Assembly (NCBI GenBank): GCA_011033025.1
Contig: WFMF01000032.1
Span: 1-64,000, forward strand
Source: Beroe forskalii
Taxonomy: Eukaryota; Ctenophora; Nuda; Beroida; Beroidae
Length of the DNA: 64,000 nucleotides
Direction of reading: 5' to 3'
Below, one piece after another: positions 43,501-53,875 of the stretch. The translations under genes were made by a program, and so were the position numbers. Position 1 is the first letter of the stretch, and each line of letters begins with the position of its first letter. A model generated the notes under the pieces. It did not search any database and was not told the DNA's origin. It saw only the letters and a list, made by a program, of their open reading frames with translations.

Positions 43501-45620
43501 ATACTCTGACACCATTGGACTTGTGGAAGACTCTGTTTGTAAATGCATCATTATTTGGTTCTAGTACACTCTCTGGAAGGCAGTCACACGGGAAAAAGCA
43601 TATTTCAGTCTTATATTTGGTCCTTGTGGACAATTATAACCAAAGATGTCCATTTTGAGGCCAAAAATTGGGTTTTTGAGAGGCTGTAAATCGTGAAAAT
43701 GGCCGAAATTCAAAATTCTGAAAGCAGCATTTTCTTAGTTGGATCAAACTGTACTGACCTGCAAAATTTCATGAGTTAACTAGTAAGTTTACTAGGAGGA
43801 CCCCCCCCCCGAGATACTGATCAAAATTCAGAAAATACTCTGACACCATTGGACTTGTGGAAGACTCTGTTTGTAAATGCATCATTATTTGGTTCTAGTA
43901 CACTCTCTGGAAGGCAGTCACACGGGAAAAAGCATATTTCAGCCTTATTTTTGGTCCTTGTGGCCAATTATAACCAAAGAAGTCCATTTTAGGCCAAATC
44001 ATATTATGTTAGTTCAAGGGTAATGACACGAGAAATATCCCCAAATTGCACTCTCCCAAATTTTTAAACACCAAAATTTTACTCCACATAATAACACCTC
44101 CTAAGTCCTAAGGTTATCTATCTTAACAATAGAATTCGTGTTTCAGTTTTGATTCCGAGGCTTGCCACGATCGGAGTGAGTAACAGCGCGATTAGCAACA
44201 AAACCAAACGGAGAGATATTACGGAGCGACTGATTAGTGCCTACAAAGCTATTCTCAGCAGCTGTATCCTCTTGATTTGTTACGTCGGAACTTAATTCCG
44301 ACAAACTGCAATATCTTTATTGTCATTTCATTTTTACTTCTTTTGTTCTAGAACTACTTGTACTAATGCAAATACTATCCATGCCATGTTGCGATAAACA
44401 CGCCTCTTGTTGTAATAATTTCCAGTATCCACAATATCCGATATGAAAATAATGGATATCTCCATTTAAAGTCATAAAATCGACAGACAGAATTTCAGAC
44501 GGACAATAAAAAATCATGTCCTGATTGGCGTACCTTCATTGGTTGTGCCTACTATAACACCTTCAGACATCTGAAAGTTGTAAGATCTTCCAAAGGCTCA
44601 CATTACGTGAGGGTGAAGATGAAATATTACGTCGATCATTACATGGCCTTTTGTCCAAGTCTTTTATCCGCCTATCGAGATTCCTGACATTTACCCCATA
44701 TGTTACAATCCTTAACTCTTTGGTAGACCTTACAGCAGATACGATAGAGCATTACATCCTGCCTGGTCTACAGGCTCTGTCAGTGGATGCTCAGGTAAGC
44801 AATTAGTTTCTTCGAACTGTACGATCAAATCAGTTACCGTACAGGGTTCGTTCTGTACCTTCTTGTTTGAATGTTGCGATATACCTACTCCTCTTCATTT
44901 TGTTTTGGTTTGTTTTTATACACCAAAGGTAAAACTCAGATGAGAGTTAGACCGAACCGAGCGACCAGTGCCTGGGGACACGGGAAGAGCAAGGTCCAGA
45001 CTCGAATAAGAGCTAGACCGAACCTATCACCACAACCCAAATAATATACTCAAATATAAGCTCATTATAATATAAAGATAATAGAATTACAGTGTTATTA
45101 AAGTGTAATTTCGAATGCTCAGGAGGTTATCCCTGAGAAACAGCAGGTGGTCGACCTCATGTTCCGGGAAGTAGCTGCCAAGACTCAGCTGTGAGTGTTT
45201 TCACTTATCTAAACTTCATTCAAATGTTCATCTTTGATAAATGTCATTTTACATTCATCTTATTTATGCTATATCCATAAATTATTATACAATTGATATT
45301 GATTATTAGGAGTTTAGGGGATAATATTTGACCTACAAAACACAGTTCGAAGCTGCAGTGATTCAGTCTCTGTGTTTTGAACTCATGTCCCTCTGTGTTT
45401 TCTGAGAAATTCACTAAATGGCTACCCCCATCTCACTAAATGACCCTCACCCCTTTCACTACCCCTCATCTTCTGCCCCTCATCTCTCACTACCCTCTCC
45501 ACTCCCCCCTCATCTCACTACTCCTTCTCCAGGTCACTACCCCTCTCCAGGTCGCAAAGAGACAACAAATCGACCAATGTCTTCGGATCCAAAATGAGTG
45601 GATTCTTCAAGAAGAAATAA
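25523..45620 (+). CDS. RELCH: RELCH: LisH, coiled-coil and HEAT-repeat protein
   Basis: Twenty exons in phase, about 1162 aa (human about 1216): 25523-25679, 26396-26563, 26903-27028, 29796-29917, 30454-30543, 30682-30803, 31020-31110, 31397-31784, 31896-32254, 32450-32562, 32850-32940, 38330-38401, 39084-39221, 39370-40227, 40358-40496, 40744-40884, 44147-44263, 44736-44794, 45123-45190, 45551-45620. Family signatures are the N-terminal ALELYYELLEH, QTFDSLDLVSRYSDDD, VLEFELRKAQETI, the LisH motif KRCLNFLIAEYLLENNYKLS followed by EDWEDVGLN, then HEAT-region RCLPHIMPHVLLNKRE, LLPQCWEQ and ERRLLVAETCG. In vertebrates RELCH binds RAB11 and OSBP and tethers recycling endosomes to the trans-Golgi for cholesterol transfer. 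The start is ATG in good context (caccATGG). Exon 5 is the least certain, and exon 18 has two in-frame acceptors three bases apart. AATAAA lies near 45836. Two genes sit antisense in introns 3 and 11. Confidence 0.95.
26997..27255 (+). repeat. 42-bp repeats duplicating the end of RELCH exon 3 with its splice donor
   Basis: The 3' end of exon 3 (gtaccttctagaaaac...ctctcag) is followed by about five tandem copies of a 42-bp unit, gtactaatag + gtacctgctagaaaac + ...ctctcag, starting at 27029, 27071, 27113, 27155 and 27198. Each begins GTAC and ends CTCTCAG. Forty-two is a multiple of three and the frame stays open through the first three or four units, so using a later donor would add 14-residue blocks (YLLENNYKLSGTNR) inside the LisH region. 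The last two units are 43 bp and break the frame. Confidence 0.9.
27374..29153 (-). CDS. DSL-domain transmembrane protein (Notch-ligand-like), nested antisense in RELCH intron 3
   Basis: Exons on the minus strand: 28734-about 28487, about 28480-28232 and 28080-27374 (stop at 27374). The product has an MNNL-like N-terminal region (SSQFRGTASVEF...NLWGANVT, RFLLYLEPNATA...), then CDRGFHGIGC, a full DSL-type module (CEEHYYSEVCRYC...YTCD...CDPGWAGADC) and a partial second one (CETGYYGGLC). Next come three 16-residue Pro/Lys/Gln-rich repeats (DPTKPSDNARQEEKHQ), a TM helix (VVSLLAIAVGLGIVLSVGLI) and a cytoplasmic tail of about 75 aa. Expected role: a cell-surface ligand or antagonist in Notch-type signalling. 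Unusually, there are no EGF repeats. The first exon is uncertain: a 33-nt exon at 29121-29153 (MILLLLYSYIM, phase 0) would supply a short signal sequence; the ORF starting at 29463 is the alternative. A one-base frame change near 28485 separates the two MNNL halves. Confidence 0.72.
29700..29807 (+). repeat. About 37-bp repeats duplicating the RELCH exon 4 acceptor
   Basis: Three imperfect units of acttattgcagg(c/t)ata followed by cacttgtta or, in the last, cgcttgcgg. The last contains the real acceptor TTGCAG|GTATAACGCTTG at 29795/29796. The first two carry the same acceptor core and a diverged copy of the exon start (GCATACCACTTG). The donor end of the same intron is repeated too. Confidence 0.85.
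29918..30453 (+). other. RELCH intron 4, no other feature
   Basis: AT-rich intronic DNA with an A/C-rich low-complexity patch at about 30175-30240. No coding evidence. Confidence 0.5.
33120..35029 (-). CDS. Rhodopsin-like GPCR, orphan, nested antisense in RELCH intron 11
   Basis: Three exons with consistent phases encode about 489 aa: 35029-34960, 34760-34336, 34094-33120. The extracellular N-terminus has an N-glycosylation site (NGT). Seven hydrophobic helices are visible: TM1 with GTPGNSLAL, TM2 with LVCLVDALICL (the conserved Asp), TM3 preceded by Cys (ALCTLW), TM4 GLYTAICIAHSLLPL, TM5 DLPVAVMIVSSVVAV, TM6 ILATVYVLLNAPFCIYY and TM7 ending PLNAAADMVILY. The DRY position reads VTR (Arg kept, acidic residue lost), and NPxxY is replaced by a longer N...Y spacing. 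The C-terminal tail is about 140 aa, Ser/Thr-rich. It is a class A-like plasma-membrane receptor; ligand unknown. The N-terminal exon (MQLENGTTSQWPFEGT...) is supported by phase, a good donor (GCAG|GTAATG) and the acceptor TCCTTCAG. Confidence 0.9.
35030..38329 (+). other. Remainder of RELCH intron 11 (upstream of the GPCR)
   Basis: Three kilobases of AT-rich sequence without a supported exon on either strand. It presumably contains the promoter of the antisense GPCR. A small tandem duplication (gtttcttcacacct, twice) is near 38217-38245, and cagatttct is doubled at the acceptor before 38330. Confidence 0.45.
40517..40575 (+). repeat. 12-bp minisatellite in RELCH intron 15
   Basis: About five copies of attactagaatt with occasional attaccagaatt variants, just inside the intron after the 40497 donor. 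Confidence 0.85.
41550..44000 (+). repeat. 334-bp satellite array in RELCH intron 16
   Basis: Seven full units and one partial copy of a repeat of 332-338 bp; the landmark acgggaaaaagcatattt recurs at about 41578, 41910, 42244, 42579, 42912, 43249, 43587 and 43920. Units are nearly identical. Each contains a run of 9-12 C followed by gagatactgatcaaaattc. Length differences come mainly from the C-run and from A-runs after ataacc. ORFs on either strand (for example about 75 codons at 41809-42036 and 42811-43038) are repeats of each other and read through the monomer. No transposon ends are visible. Confidence 0.93.
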
Positions 45621-48115
45621 CTATGACGCGTCATCCATTGATGACGAGTAACACTTTTATTGTTACTGCTTTTTTCGGACTGGCCTGTGAGTTATTTTGA
45701 CAAGATGAAGAAATGCCATTTCAAGCTAAAGTTGATAATAAGTTGATAGGAAGCTTGTTTGTATTTTTGAGAGGTTTAGGAGTTTAACTATTTGAACGCG
45801 TTTGAGGCTATAAGTGGGTATGATTGACTAGCTGCAATAAAATGTGGATATTGGTAAAAATAATTTAAAAAAAATGATATGGACTATTTTGTGCTAATAT
45901 ACTTACCTACTATAATAAGTAAACAAAATAATTATAACAAAAGTTTACGTATGATCGTTTATGAATAATATGATATATACGTTGTTAGAACTTTATTTAT
46001 TAGCCATGTGTTTCGTTAAATCATAGAATTCAATTTAAATAGAATGATTGATAGTGATAGATAAATCAATTTTATTTCCAATATCTAAATTAAGAGAAGG
46101 ATATTTTGTATAAATGTTTCGATATTAACATTAAATGTGACTATTTCAAAATGATTTTCTGGTGTGGTATTAAATGTGCTTTTATGTAAAAACTTTCTAA
46201 AGAAGACCGAATTGTTTTTTCGTTTTTTATTTACTTTTCGTTTTGAATTTTTAGGACATTTTGTTTGATAATCTGTGACCATTCATGATTTTATAACATT
46301 GAACATTTCTTATCTTTAATCAATGATTGCTATTGATTGATTTATATTATATGAATCCATATGTTTTGCATTATGATAAAGGTACCTAACACTTTCACAA
46401 TTACGTCTAGGTCCATGGCATATGACAGCTTACAGCACTTGCTGCCTGCTTTCTGTATCAGAACCAAAAGCAATGGCCTGCATCTGAGGAGGACTTCTTG
46501 AGATGGCAGGAATTGGATAACATCTGAAAATGTGATGGGAGGTCCCAACTCTCTACAAGGTAAGCGTGTCCTTATAATAGGGCGTTTAGTTTGTTCAATG
46601 GTCATTGTGTTGCCCACTGCAAAAGTACCTATGGGCGTCGCCTATTATATTCTATTATTATAATCGAGAGAGGTAGTTATAAGACCCGCATGAAAACGTC
46701 AGAGGGTTCTATAAGTAGGAGCCTCCGCTTTCCCAGCAGGACTGACACTCTAGGAGTTGAAAACCCGCGATTGTTTGCAGGTAGGGAAAGCTGATAGAAG
46801 AAGCATTCCCGTAGGTGTAGGCTCGCGATTGTATCATGATTTGGGAAGTCACTTTATCGTTAACATACCATGTCAGTAAAACTAAATACTTAAATAAGAC
46901 GGACAACGGTCGTAGATCAAATACCAGCGACAGGGAACAGGAAATTAAGCGCCTGCAAACGGGAACAACGGGCACAAGAAATACGCCGGCAGGCGCAATT
47001 CTTGTTTATATGTCCTTTAGAGGCGTAAGACGAACACGCAGAATATAGCTACCTGCGAGTTAGGGCTCTATATAATGTTAAATGTCGACAGCAGCTGGAG
47101 ACATTTAAAATGATTTAGAGTGCGAGGCGAAGCGAAGCTGAGCCGAGTGCTCTAAATCATATTTCTGCGGTGAGTTTGAGCCTCTAAAGTACTATAATAT
47201 AGTCGAACGGTGTACACACGACACACCCTGTACACAACAAGCACATTACCTTATATGGTAATAATAAAAATGCTTGTTTACACAAAACAAGAAACCGGGC
47301 ATAACTCAGCCGTTTTTGAGCAATTTTGATCAAATTTTCAGGATCTTGTGGATATTATGACCCTTCAACGGCCCCTCCCCAGATATGAATGAAATCCTGA
47401 GTAGCTAACATTTTTGACCTCCAGAAATTGAGATATGACAAATAAACTGGTGTTTTGTTTTAAAGTTACCGCTTAATAAGTGGCTTTTCGGTCATAATTC
47501 CGCTTCTGGAGCTCAAAAATGAATCTAAACTTCACTGAGATGTTGCTTATATCTAGCCAAATACCATTTATCAATAAATATCCTGAAAGTTTCATCAAGT
47601 TTGCTCAAAAACCTCGGAGATATATGCACATTTTTGTAACTGCACAAATACAAAGGTCGCATAGATTTACATTTAAAAGTTGTAAGTCATAAACAGACAC
47701 ATGATATAAAACGCGTGTAGAACACGACTCTACACATATAGTACTACCCTTTAAATCGGTCAAAACTTGTCGTGAGACTACTATAATCATTTATGAACTC
47801 CCTTTTTTTAGTAAACTGAGATCACGTACAACCATTATTGTTTCATTTAAACTGTTTAATCTTTCATTATGGAAAAGGGAAATTTAAGGGCTCGCTGACG
47901 TTAGAGAAAGCGAGTGCGATTCTTTTTATGGTCAAGAAGTATCTTAGCTTGTGCATATTCAGATAAATAGAATTTTTAATGTAAAAATGTCAATATAATG
48001 ATATCAATAAAAATATCATCTTAATGTAAAATGTCAGTATAATACTATTAATAAAATATCATCTTAACAATGCAAAAATTTAGTTAGTAATATCTCCACT
48101 CTCCGCATGACGTGT
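45621..48115. other. Intergenic DNA between RELCH and lipoxygenase
   Basis: RELCH 3' flank with AATAAA near 45836. An exon-like stretch at about 46410-46560 ends with a donor-like ACAAG|GTAAGC; its conceptual translation (GRNWITSENVMGG) is too short to assign. No other gene is supported. Confidence 0.45.
47110..47164. repeat. Short fold-back with GC-rich middle
   Basis: Arms aaatgatttagag and ctctaaatcatattt flank a purine-rich middle, gcgaggcgaagcgaagctga. Similar gaagtgaaacga words occur in the hairpin at 23967-24089. Confidence 0.55.
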
Positions 48116-50556
48116 TTATATCTGAGTGGCAATAGGGACATTGTCCGGCCTCATCACTGTGTAAGGTAGGGTCTCACACTCCTCATTCCTTTCTACGATG
48201 GCATTCTTCAACTCCTCCATCTGCTTTTCCATCTTCTTTATGCACATTTGCTGGTCATGAGAAACCGACATGTTGCCCCCGAGATATTCCATCCTCTCGC
48301 CTGACTCGGATGGGATGTAGAATCTATCTATTGGGGAAAAGTTTCCCAGTACCTCCGTTAGAGCCGTGGTGACAAGTGCGATCTCGTATTTCGGGAGATA
48401 TTTTATGATTTGATGCTCAAGCTCATCCTGATTCAATATTTTTCCCGCAACTTCGGGTATTTGATCGTCCTGCTTTGGTGGGCCTTTGATCATACTGGGT
48501 GGCGCATTGAGTATGTAGGCCAGATATTTGTTGATTTGGAAGTTTACACTGGCATGGAAGGTTGAGGAATTGAAAATAATCACCGTCAAATACTCAGACA
48601 ACTTTTCTTTAGTAGCGATGGAGGTTGGGAAGCCTGCCCCTTTGTTGTCACGAAATCCTCCGAAGCCTTTATCGGCTATTTCTCTAGCGAACTCCTGCAA
48701 CTCAAGGTCATCAGAGACATCCTTATCACTCTTGTACGATATATCCACCATCCCTGTAGCGTATCTGTGTAGGATGTTCCACGTGGAGATTGAATCATCC
48801 CTGTACAGGTACTTTAATTTTACTTTCTCGGTATCCATGACTCCTTTCGTTTCAAACCACTTTGGCATGTTTAAGGTGTCGTATGTCAGGTTTTCGCAGA
48901 CGTTTTCCAGCAACGTATCTAAATGATCGCCTGCAGACATAAACTTAGCGAATGCATTGTTGTTTGGGTTGATTAGCACTTTTCTTGCCTGCACATTGAT
49001 CGCAATGATGCCTTGAAGATGCGGCCAGAGCAGTCTGAAGAGTGGGTGTTGAAAGGGAGATTCCGGTACATGGACACTGCGAACACTTCATTCATTGCAT
49101 GGCCTCTTGCATAGTGAGTTCCTATTGCGTATATCTGCCAGTCAGCGCATCTGAAAAACATCTTAGCTAGGAGCCAGAAGTAGTGATTTCGTCGTTGTTC
49201 TCTCTCGTCGTTGTCTCTCTCGTGATTCTGTCGTTGTTCTGTGTCGTCTTTGGCATCCGGCGGGTACCAGAAAGTTTGCGGCTCATTGCCGTTTTTATAT
49301 TCCAGACGTATCAGAATCGGGACAAAGGACTCGTCCTTAGGACGTTTCTTGCTCTGAAAAAGCAGACAGTCAGCTTGAACTACGTACCACGTTTCCGGAT
49401 CTCTGAGCAATAGTTCGCTGGCGGCTCCCCCGTTTGCAACCCCTTCCAGTTCTTTAGAATTCAAAATCTCGAACAGTCTTCCTTCTTCCAGCACTTCTCC
49501 AAGATCTTCTCCGTCTATAGCATATGATTTCAGAAAACCCATCTCTATTGCTTCTTTCCATGGCTCAGAAATTTCGTTCACTGACTTCGCTCTAAGTTTT
49601 CTCAAATTTACAGAATTAGGGCCCTCAAGGATCTGTCTTCCGAATTCGTGGTCTTTTTGGAAATGTTGTCCCACCCAAAGACCGTCGCTTATATCATCGA
49701 CTTTCCACGCACTCTTTTCTGTCATTTTAACAAACGCCTCCTGGTAGTCGTGGAAGTTTCTCCACTCATGCCTTTGATCATAACGCCCTAGGCTCATTAA
49801 GCTGCAAATATAACCCTTAATTACAGAGGTAACTATCTCACATCCAGCCCTCTTGATGTCAAAAGAAAATGCATCCATTTTGGCAAGTCTAAATTGGAGG
49901 AACCTCGGAAGCTTATCGTATGATTTCTCAGCAATGTAGCCACAACCGTGATTTGGGACCACATTATTTTCCCAATTCACCACAGAACGAACCATTTTTT
50001 TGGATTGATTTCTCGCGTTCAGTATAGCGGGATCTTGATCCTGGTCCTTGAGGGTCCCAGCCCCTGGGATGGTATAGAGATATGGCAGACAACCATTCTG
50101 AAGGATGTCATTTCTGTTTTTAAAAAGCGATTTGTGCGGGCTTAGGAAGTTTTGTATGGGAAATTTGTAAGTTCTGTGTTGCCATTGTATTGCAACTTCT
50201 CGAATGAAAAGAGGGTGCTTTTTGAAGCAATTCCTTTCAATTTCTATTTTAAGCAGCTTTGGTTCTCCTGATACGTTTCTCGGCTCATCTCGGACTGAAT
50301 TGTCTTTCGGCTTAGAATCCCAGAAAACCAGATCAGTGAACCCCATCTTGTGGGTGTTGAAGGCTTTATTTATTCGCAGAACGTGGGTTGAAAAGCCCGC
50401 CATCCCGTCAGGGTTGATGGTTATCTTCACAGTGCCTTCTCGCCACTTTTTTATCTTGTCAGCTTGTGGCAAATTACACCCAGTGTTCAAATAGACGTGA
50501 TAGATTTCGGAAGAAGACGTTATCGGACCAAATGAATTCTTCGAATTGTAATTCAT
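48116..50556 (-). CDS. PLAT-domain lipoxygenase with one frameshift
   Basis: Two overlapping minus-strand frames (50556-48973 and about 49055-48116) together make one protein of about 820 aa, with no intron in the coding part. An N-terminal PLAT/LH2 domain (about residues 18-138; YHVYLNT...REVAIQW...YKFPIQNFL) precedes the catalytic domain. Iron ligands look complete: H481 and H486 in THYARGHAMNEV, the distal His and Asn in FHASVNFQ (about 48535-48555) and a C-terminal Ile (...VPIATQI). The first His of the extended motif is Tyr (Y476). Expected activity: dioxygenation of polyunsaturated fatty acids. The reading frame breaks at the AAAGGG tract near 49052-49057, between MYRNLP and HPLFRLLWPHL, one base short. 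An Arg/Asn/Glu/His-rich repetitive insert (QRQNHERDNDEREQRRNH) sits just before the iron helix. TTTTTCCTCTTAG immediately precedes GAAACCATG, so a 5' UTR intron is likely. Confidence 0.92.
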
Positions 50557-50668
50557 GGTTTCCTAAGAGGAAAAAAGGATATAAATTTAAAAAGGATGTA
50601 AATTTGCTTAGTTGAATATTTTGAAAGTAAAGATACTGATAGAACTAGAAAAGAGGCTTTTTAGGTAA

Positions 50669-50930
50669 ATATGCTAGATTCGAATTGGGGGCTCGCTCTC
50701 GATATAATAATGTCGATAAAGTGAGGAGGTGTGAAGGTAAGAACTTGGAGGAATAATATCTGATAGGTACACGGGAGTGAGATAAGGAAAATGGAAAAAG
50801 AAAGGATAAATGATAAAGAATGAGATAAGTGGCTAAATAAATGGAAATCGTGAATAATAGTTCGGATAATATGGCAAATAAACACACGTTGTCAAAAAAT
50901 TGCATCCATTACTTACTAGGTACAGGGAAT
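50669..50930. repeat. Left copy of a 250-bp direct repeat upstream of lipoxygenase
   Basis: Starts tatgctagattcgaattggg and ends at ttgcatccattactta. It is nearly identical to 51680-51932. A third, partial copy (gagataagaaaaatggaaaa to aaataaacacacgttgt) follows at about 50930-51045. It may contain the lipoxygenase promoter. Confidence 0.85.
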
Positions 50931-51679
50931 GAGATAAGAAAAATGGAAAAAGAGAGGAAAAAGGATAAAGGATGAGATAAGTGGCTAAATTAATGGAAAT
51001 CGTGAATAATAGTTCGGATAATATGGCAAATAAACACACGTTGTATGCAGAACTGGAAAATGAATTGAGATTACTGCCCGTGGGCTCTTTTATAAAGCAT
51101 TTAAAAAACTATTAATATTTGAGAGGGCGAGCCTTTGTTAGGTAAAAACCTTATTACATGAAATTGAGGTTGTCGAGTAACAAAGGTTACACATTATTTA
51201 CGGGCACTTAATTAAGGTGAAATTAATGGCCATAACCTTAATTTTGTGTAACCTTACATATTTGTGCTCTTATGATTAAGTGTTCGATGAAAATTTTTGT
51301 TGGTTAAATTTTGGTTCGACTTTTCGTAATTGCCACAATTTCACGAAAATTTGTCAAATAAATTCAGTTTTCCTGAGTTATAAGCTCTGGTATTCTGAAA
51401 CTGCAAAACCCTTCCATTCATTAATTAACAATTTCTACGATAATTCGTTTTCCGTGCACAGTAACAGAGGGTTAACTTGCCAATATAGTATAAGATGCAC
51501 ACAATCAAATCATGCAGGTAGTCTTTCCCAGTATGACGTCACATTGTTTTTAAAATTAAGGTTACTTAAAAGGTAGGTGTATTTAAAATAAGGTTGGTAA
51601 AATTTACATGAGTTAAATTATCTGTGCTAAATTCGACTCGATCACCTTAATTAAGTGATTTCTTAATTTCATATAATAA

Positions 51680-51932
51680 GGTATGCTAGATTAGAATTGG
51701 GGGCTTGCTCTCGATATAATAATGTCGATATAGTGAGGAGGTGTGAAGGTAAGAACTTGGAGGAATAATATCTGATGGGTACAAGGGAGTGAGATAAGGA
51801 AAATGGAAAAAGAAAGGATAAATGATAAAGAATGAGATAAGTGACTAAATAAATAATGGAAATCGTGAATAATAGTTCGGATAATATGGCAAATAAACAC
51901 ACGTTGTCAAAAAATTGCATCCATTACTTACT
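51680..51932. repeat. Right copy of the 250-bp direct repeat
   Basis: Same orientation as the left copy, starting about 1011 bp downstream of it; it differs at only a few positions (cgaattg/agaattg, gggctc/gggctt, an extra aata). The interior (51046-51679) has no ORF of note but contains inverted words aaggttacaca and tgtgtaacctta. Confidence 0.85.
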
Positions 51933-52511
51933 TAGTGTTTGAAATAACATTAGACATTCCAAACTTTAAAAACTTAATTGACCATAATTCAATTACATAC
52001 GTTTCACAAACATTTGATAATTAATTTCTATGATTTATTATTTATGAAAGTAGGTATTAAATTTGCGTTTGTGATCCATGAATTTTGAAAATGCTGCACA
52101 CTTAAGGCTCCATTACAAGTCTTAAATATTTTTATTCTCTATTTTCGTACCTCTCATCAATTTGTTTATTCAGGTTATTTTTGATCGACATTTTCATTTT
52201 TGTGATAAATTTTGGAATTCAGGACAGTTGCACCGCTATCCACATTGCCACATGCTATGTGTCTCTGAGTCTGTATTTTCGCGAACCTTTTCTCCGAAAA
52301 GTCACAAACACGTGCCCGCGCAAAATAGGTCCACTTCCAGCAACGTAGGACAACTACCAACACGAACTTTAAATTGCTTCGTAAATTGAATTGAAATTTC
52401 ATATCAAAATTGATTCGGTGTACTATCAAGACGATCAAGGTGTTACCTAATCTTAATTATATCTGGTATGGTGGAACCCTGTGGCCGGTATTGAATGGGT
52501 CGAGTGTCCTG
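51933..52511. other. Intergenic DNA, nothing recognised
   Basis: AT-rich non-coding sequence; no supported gene or repeat. Confidence 0.45.
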
Positions 52512-52568
52512 TGACACCTTGTCAGGCGTTGCCTGACCCCTGAAATAATGGGTTTGACGACGTCAGAC
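52512..52568. mobile_element. Fold-back remnant related to the MITE at 4353-4644
   Basis: Begins cttgtcaggcgttgcctgac and ends gacgacgtcagacaag. This closely matches the right terminus of the 4.4-kb MITE (cttgtcagacgttgtctgac in reverse complement). Only the two ends are present, so it looks like an internal-deletion copy. No clear target duplication. Confidence 0.55.
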
Positions 52569-52979
52569 AAGTGGCGCCCTTCTAGTGTTAATAAAACACG
52601 CTGCGCATGAAAAGGTCGAGACACCCTGAAAAGTTCGACACTTTATTGTCTCGCAGCGGATGAGATTGGACCATTTGATCAATAATCGTATCTCCTGTGG
52701 TCTTTGGATCTGCCTTAGCGTGCTCGGATTTCTGCCAGACTGCCAACATTTTCCAACTTCATAGGTGCTTGATTGCAGATTGCAGTTATCACTCCACATA
52801 CCTAACCTAAGTCTAACCTAACACATTGTATAGTTCCATTTATACGCCTACTACATAGGTAGTACATGTTAAAAGTGTTCTAAAGAAGCTGTCAGTAAGG
52901 CTCTGCTACCTGTTTCCTAGAAATACCACTACAACCCGCTACTTCTTGTGCTCGTGAAGCTGAGTGTAGGTAATATAGT

Positions 52980-53036
52980 TAGGTATTATATAGGTTTTAT
53001 ATAGGTTTTACATAGGTTTTATATAGGTATATACCT
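52980..53036. repeat. 15-bp tandem repeat
   Basis: Three to four copies of ataggttttatatagg with one acatagg variant. Confidence 0.75.
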
Positions 53037-53875
53037 TCACTGCTGCTAAAACCCGGACTGTTTCTTGCTTCCTGTTAAGACGGCTCTAGTTCATATCAAA
53101 AGTTCATATACAACGTTTACTCAGTTTGCTTATTTTTCCTAGAAATAATCATATCCGTGAAAATTTTTCTTGGTATGATCCAAAAGATTCGATTTAGAAA
53201 ATTTTATAATTACGCCCAGTAGCAAGATTTATGCTGCGATCAACTACGATGACATTATTGTCAATTCCCAGAATCGTGTTGTACAGTTGTGTTGTTACGA
53301 TTTTTTACTTGTTTTATCCTTACGGTGACTGTTCGAACTGCAGTTTGTGCGTCGTGAGTTTGTGCGGCGTCCAGACATGTTGTTCATACGTCTATACGCA
53401 GCGTAAACTTACAACGAGCACACGAAAGACGCGCAATCTGCTCTTCAATCTTCGAACTGTCACCGTTATACATCTTCATACATATTTTGGAGGATATGAC
53501 ATCGAAATCGAAATCGAATCCCATTCCATGTGATAACACGCCCATGAAAACGGTTTTCAACAAGGTCCATTCCCTCAGGTTGGTATTTGCATTGCCAGTG
53601 CCTCATCACATGAAACCTTTAGAAATTTGAACAAAATGAGTAAATGGAGATCCACTGCCATATCAGTATAAAAGTTTGACAGTAGTTTGTTTTTTAGATT
53701 AACTGAAGCTGTTTCATGCACAATGCAACGATTCGTCGATTCGGCATTAAATTTATCTTTTTTCAGGCGCACAGCTCACGCATTTGGCCTAATTGATCAA
53801 GATTCTCGCTCAATGTGAGTCTTTCGAGCTTCAATGATTATGCTTCAATGCTTCATGTAAAATGTAATTTAGTTT
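53037..53875. other. Intergenic DNA, no supported gene
   Basis: A 100-codon ORF at 53231-53533 is Cys-rich in its middle (CSNCSLCVV...CGVQTCC) but has no recognisable family and no supporting splice context. I do not call it a gene. Confidence 0.4.

Noticed and set aside
48528-48926. 132-codon plus-strand ORF
   Set aside because: Antisense shadow of the lipoxygenase catalytic domain.
48116-50556. Recent bacterial transfer of the lipoxygenase because it lacks coding introns
   Set aside because: The animal-type PLAT plus catalytic architecture and an acceptor-like site just before the ATG favour a host gene.
50669-51932. LTR retrotransposon (two direct repeats)
   Set aside because: No TG...CA ends, no primer-binding site or polypurine tract, no coding interior and no target duplication found.
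53231-53533. Possible small Cys-rich gene of 100 codons
   Set aside because: No homology recognised, no signal peptide with a clean cleavage pattern, no splice or poly(A) context.
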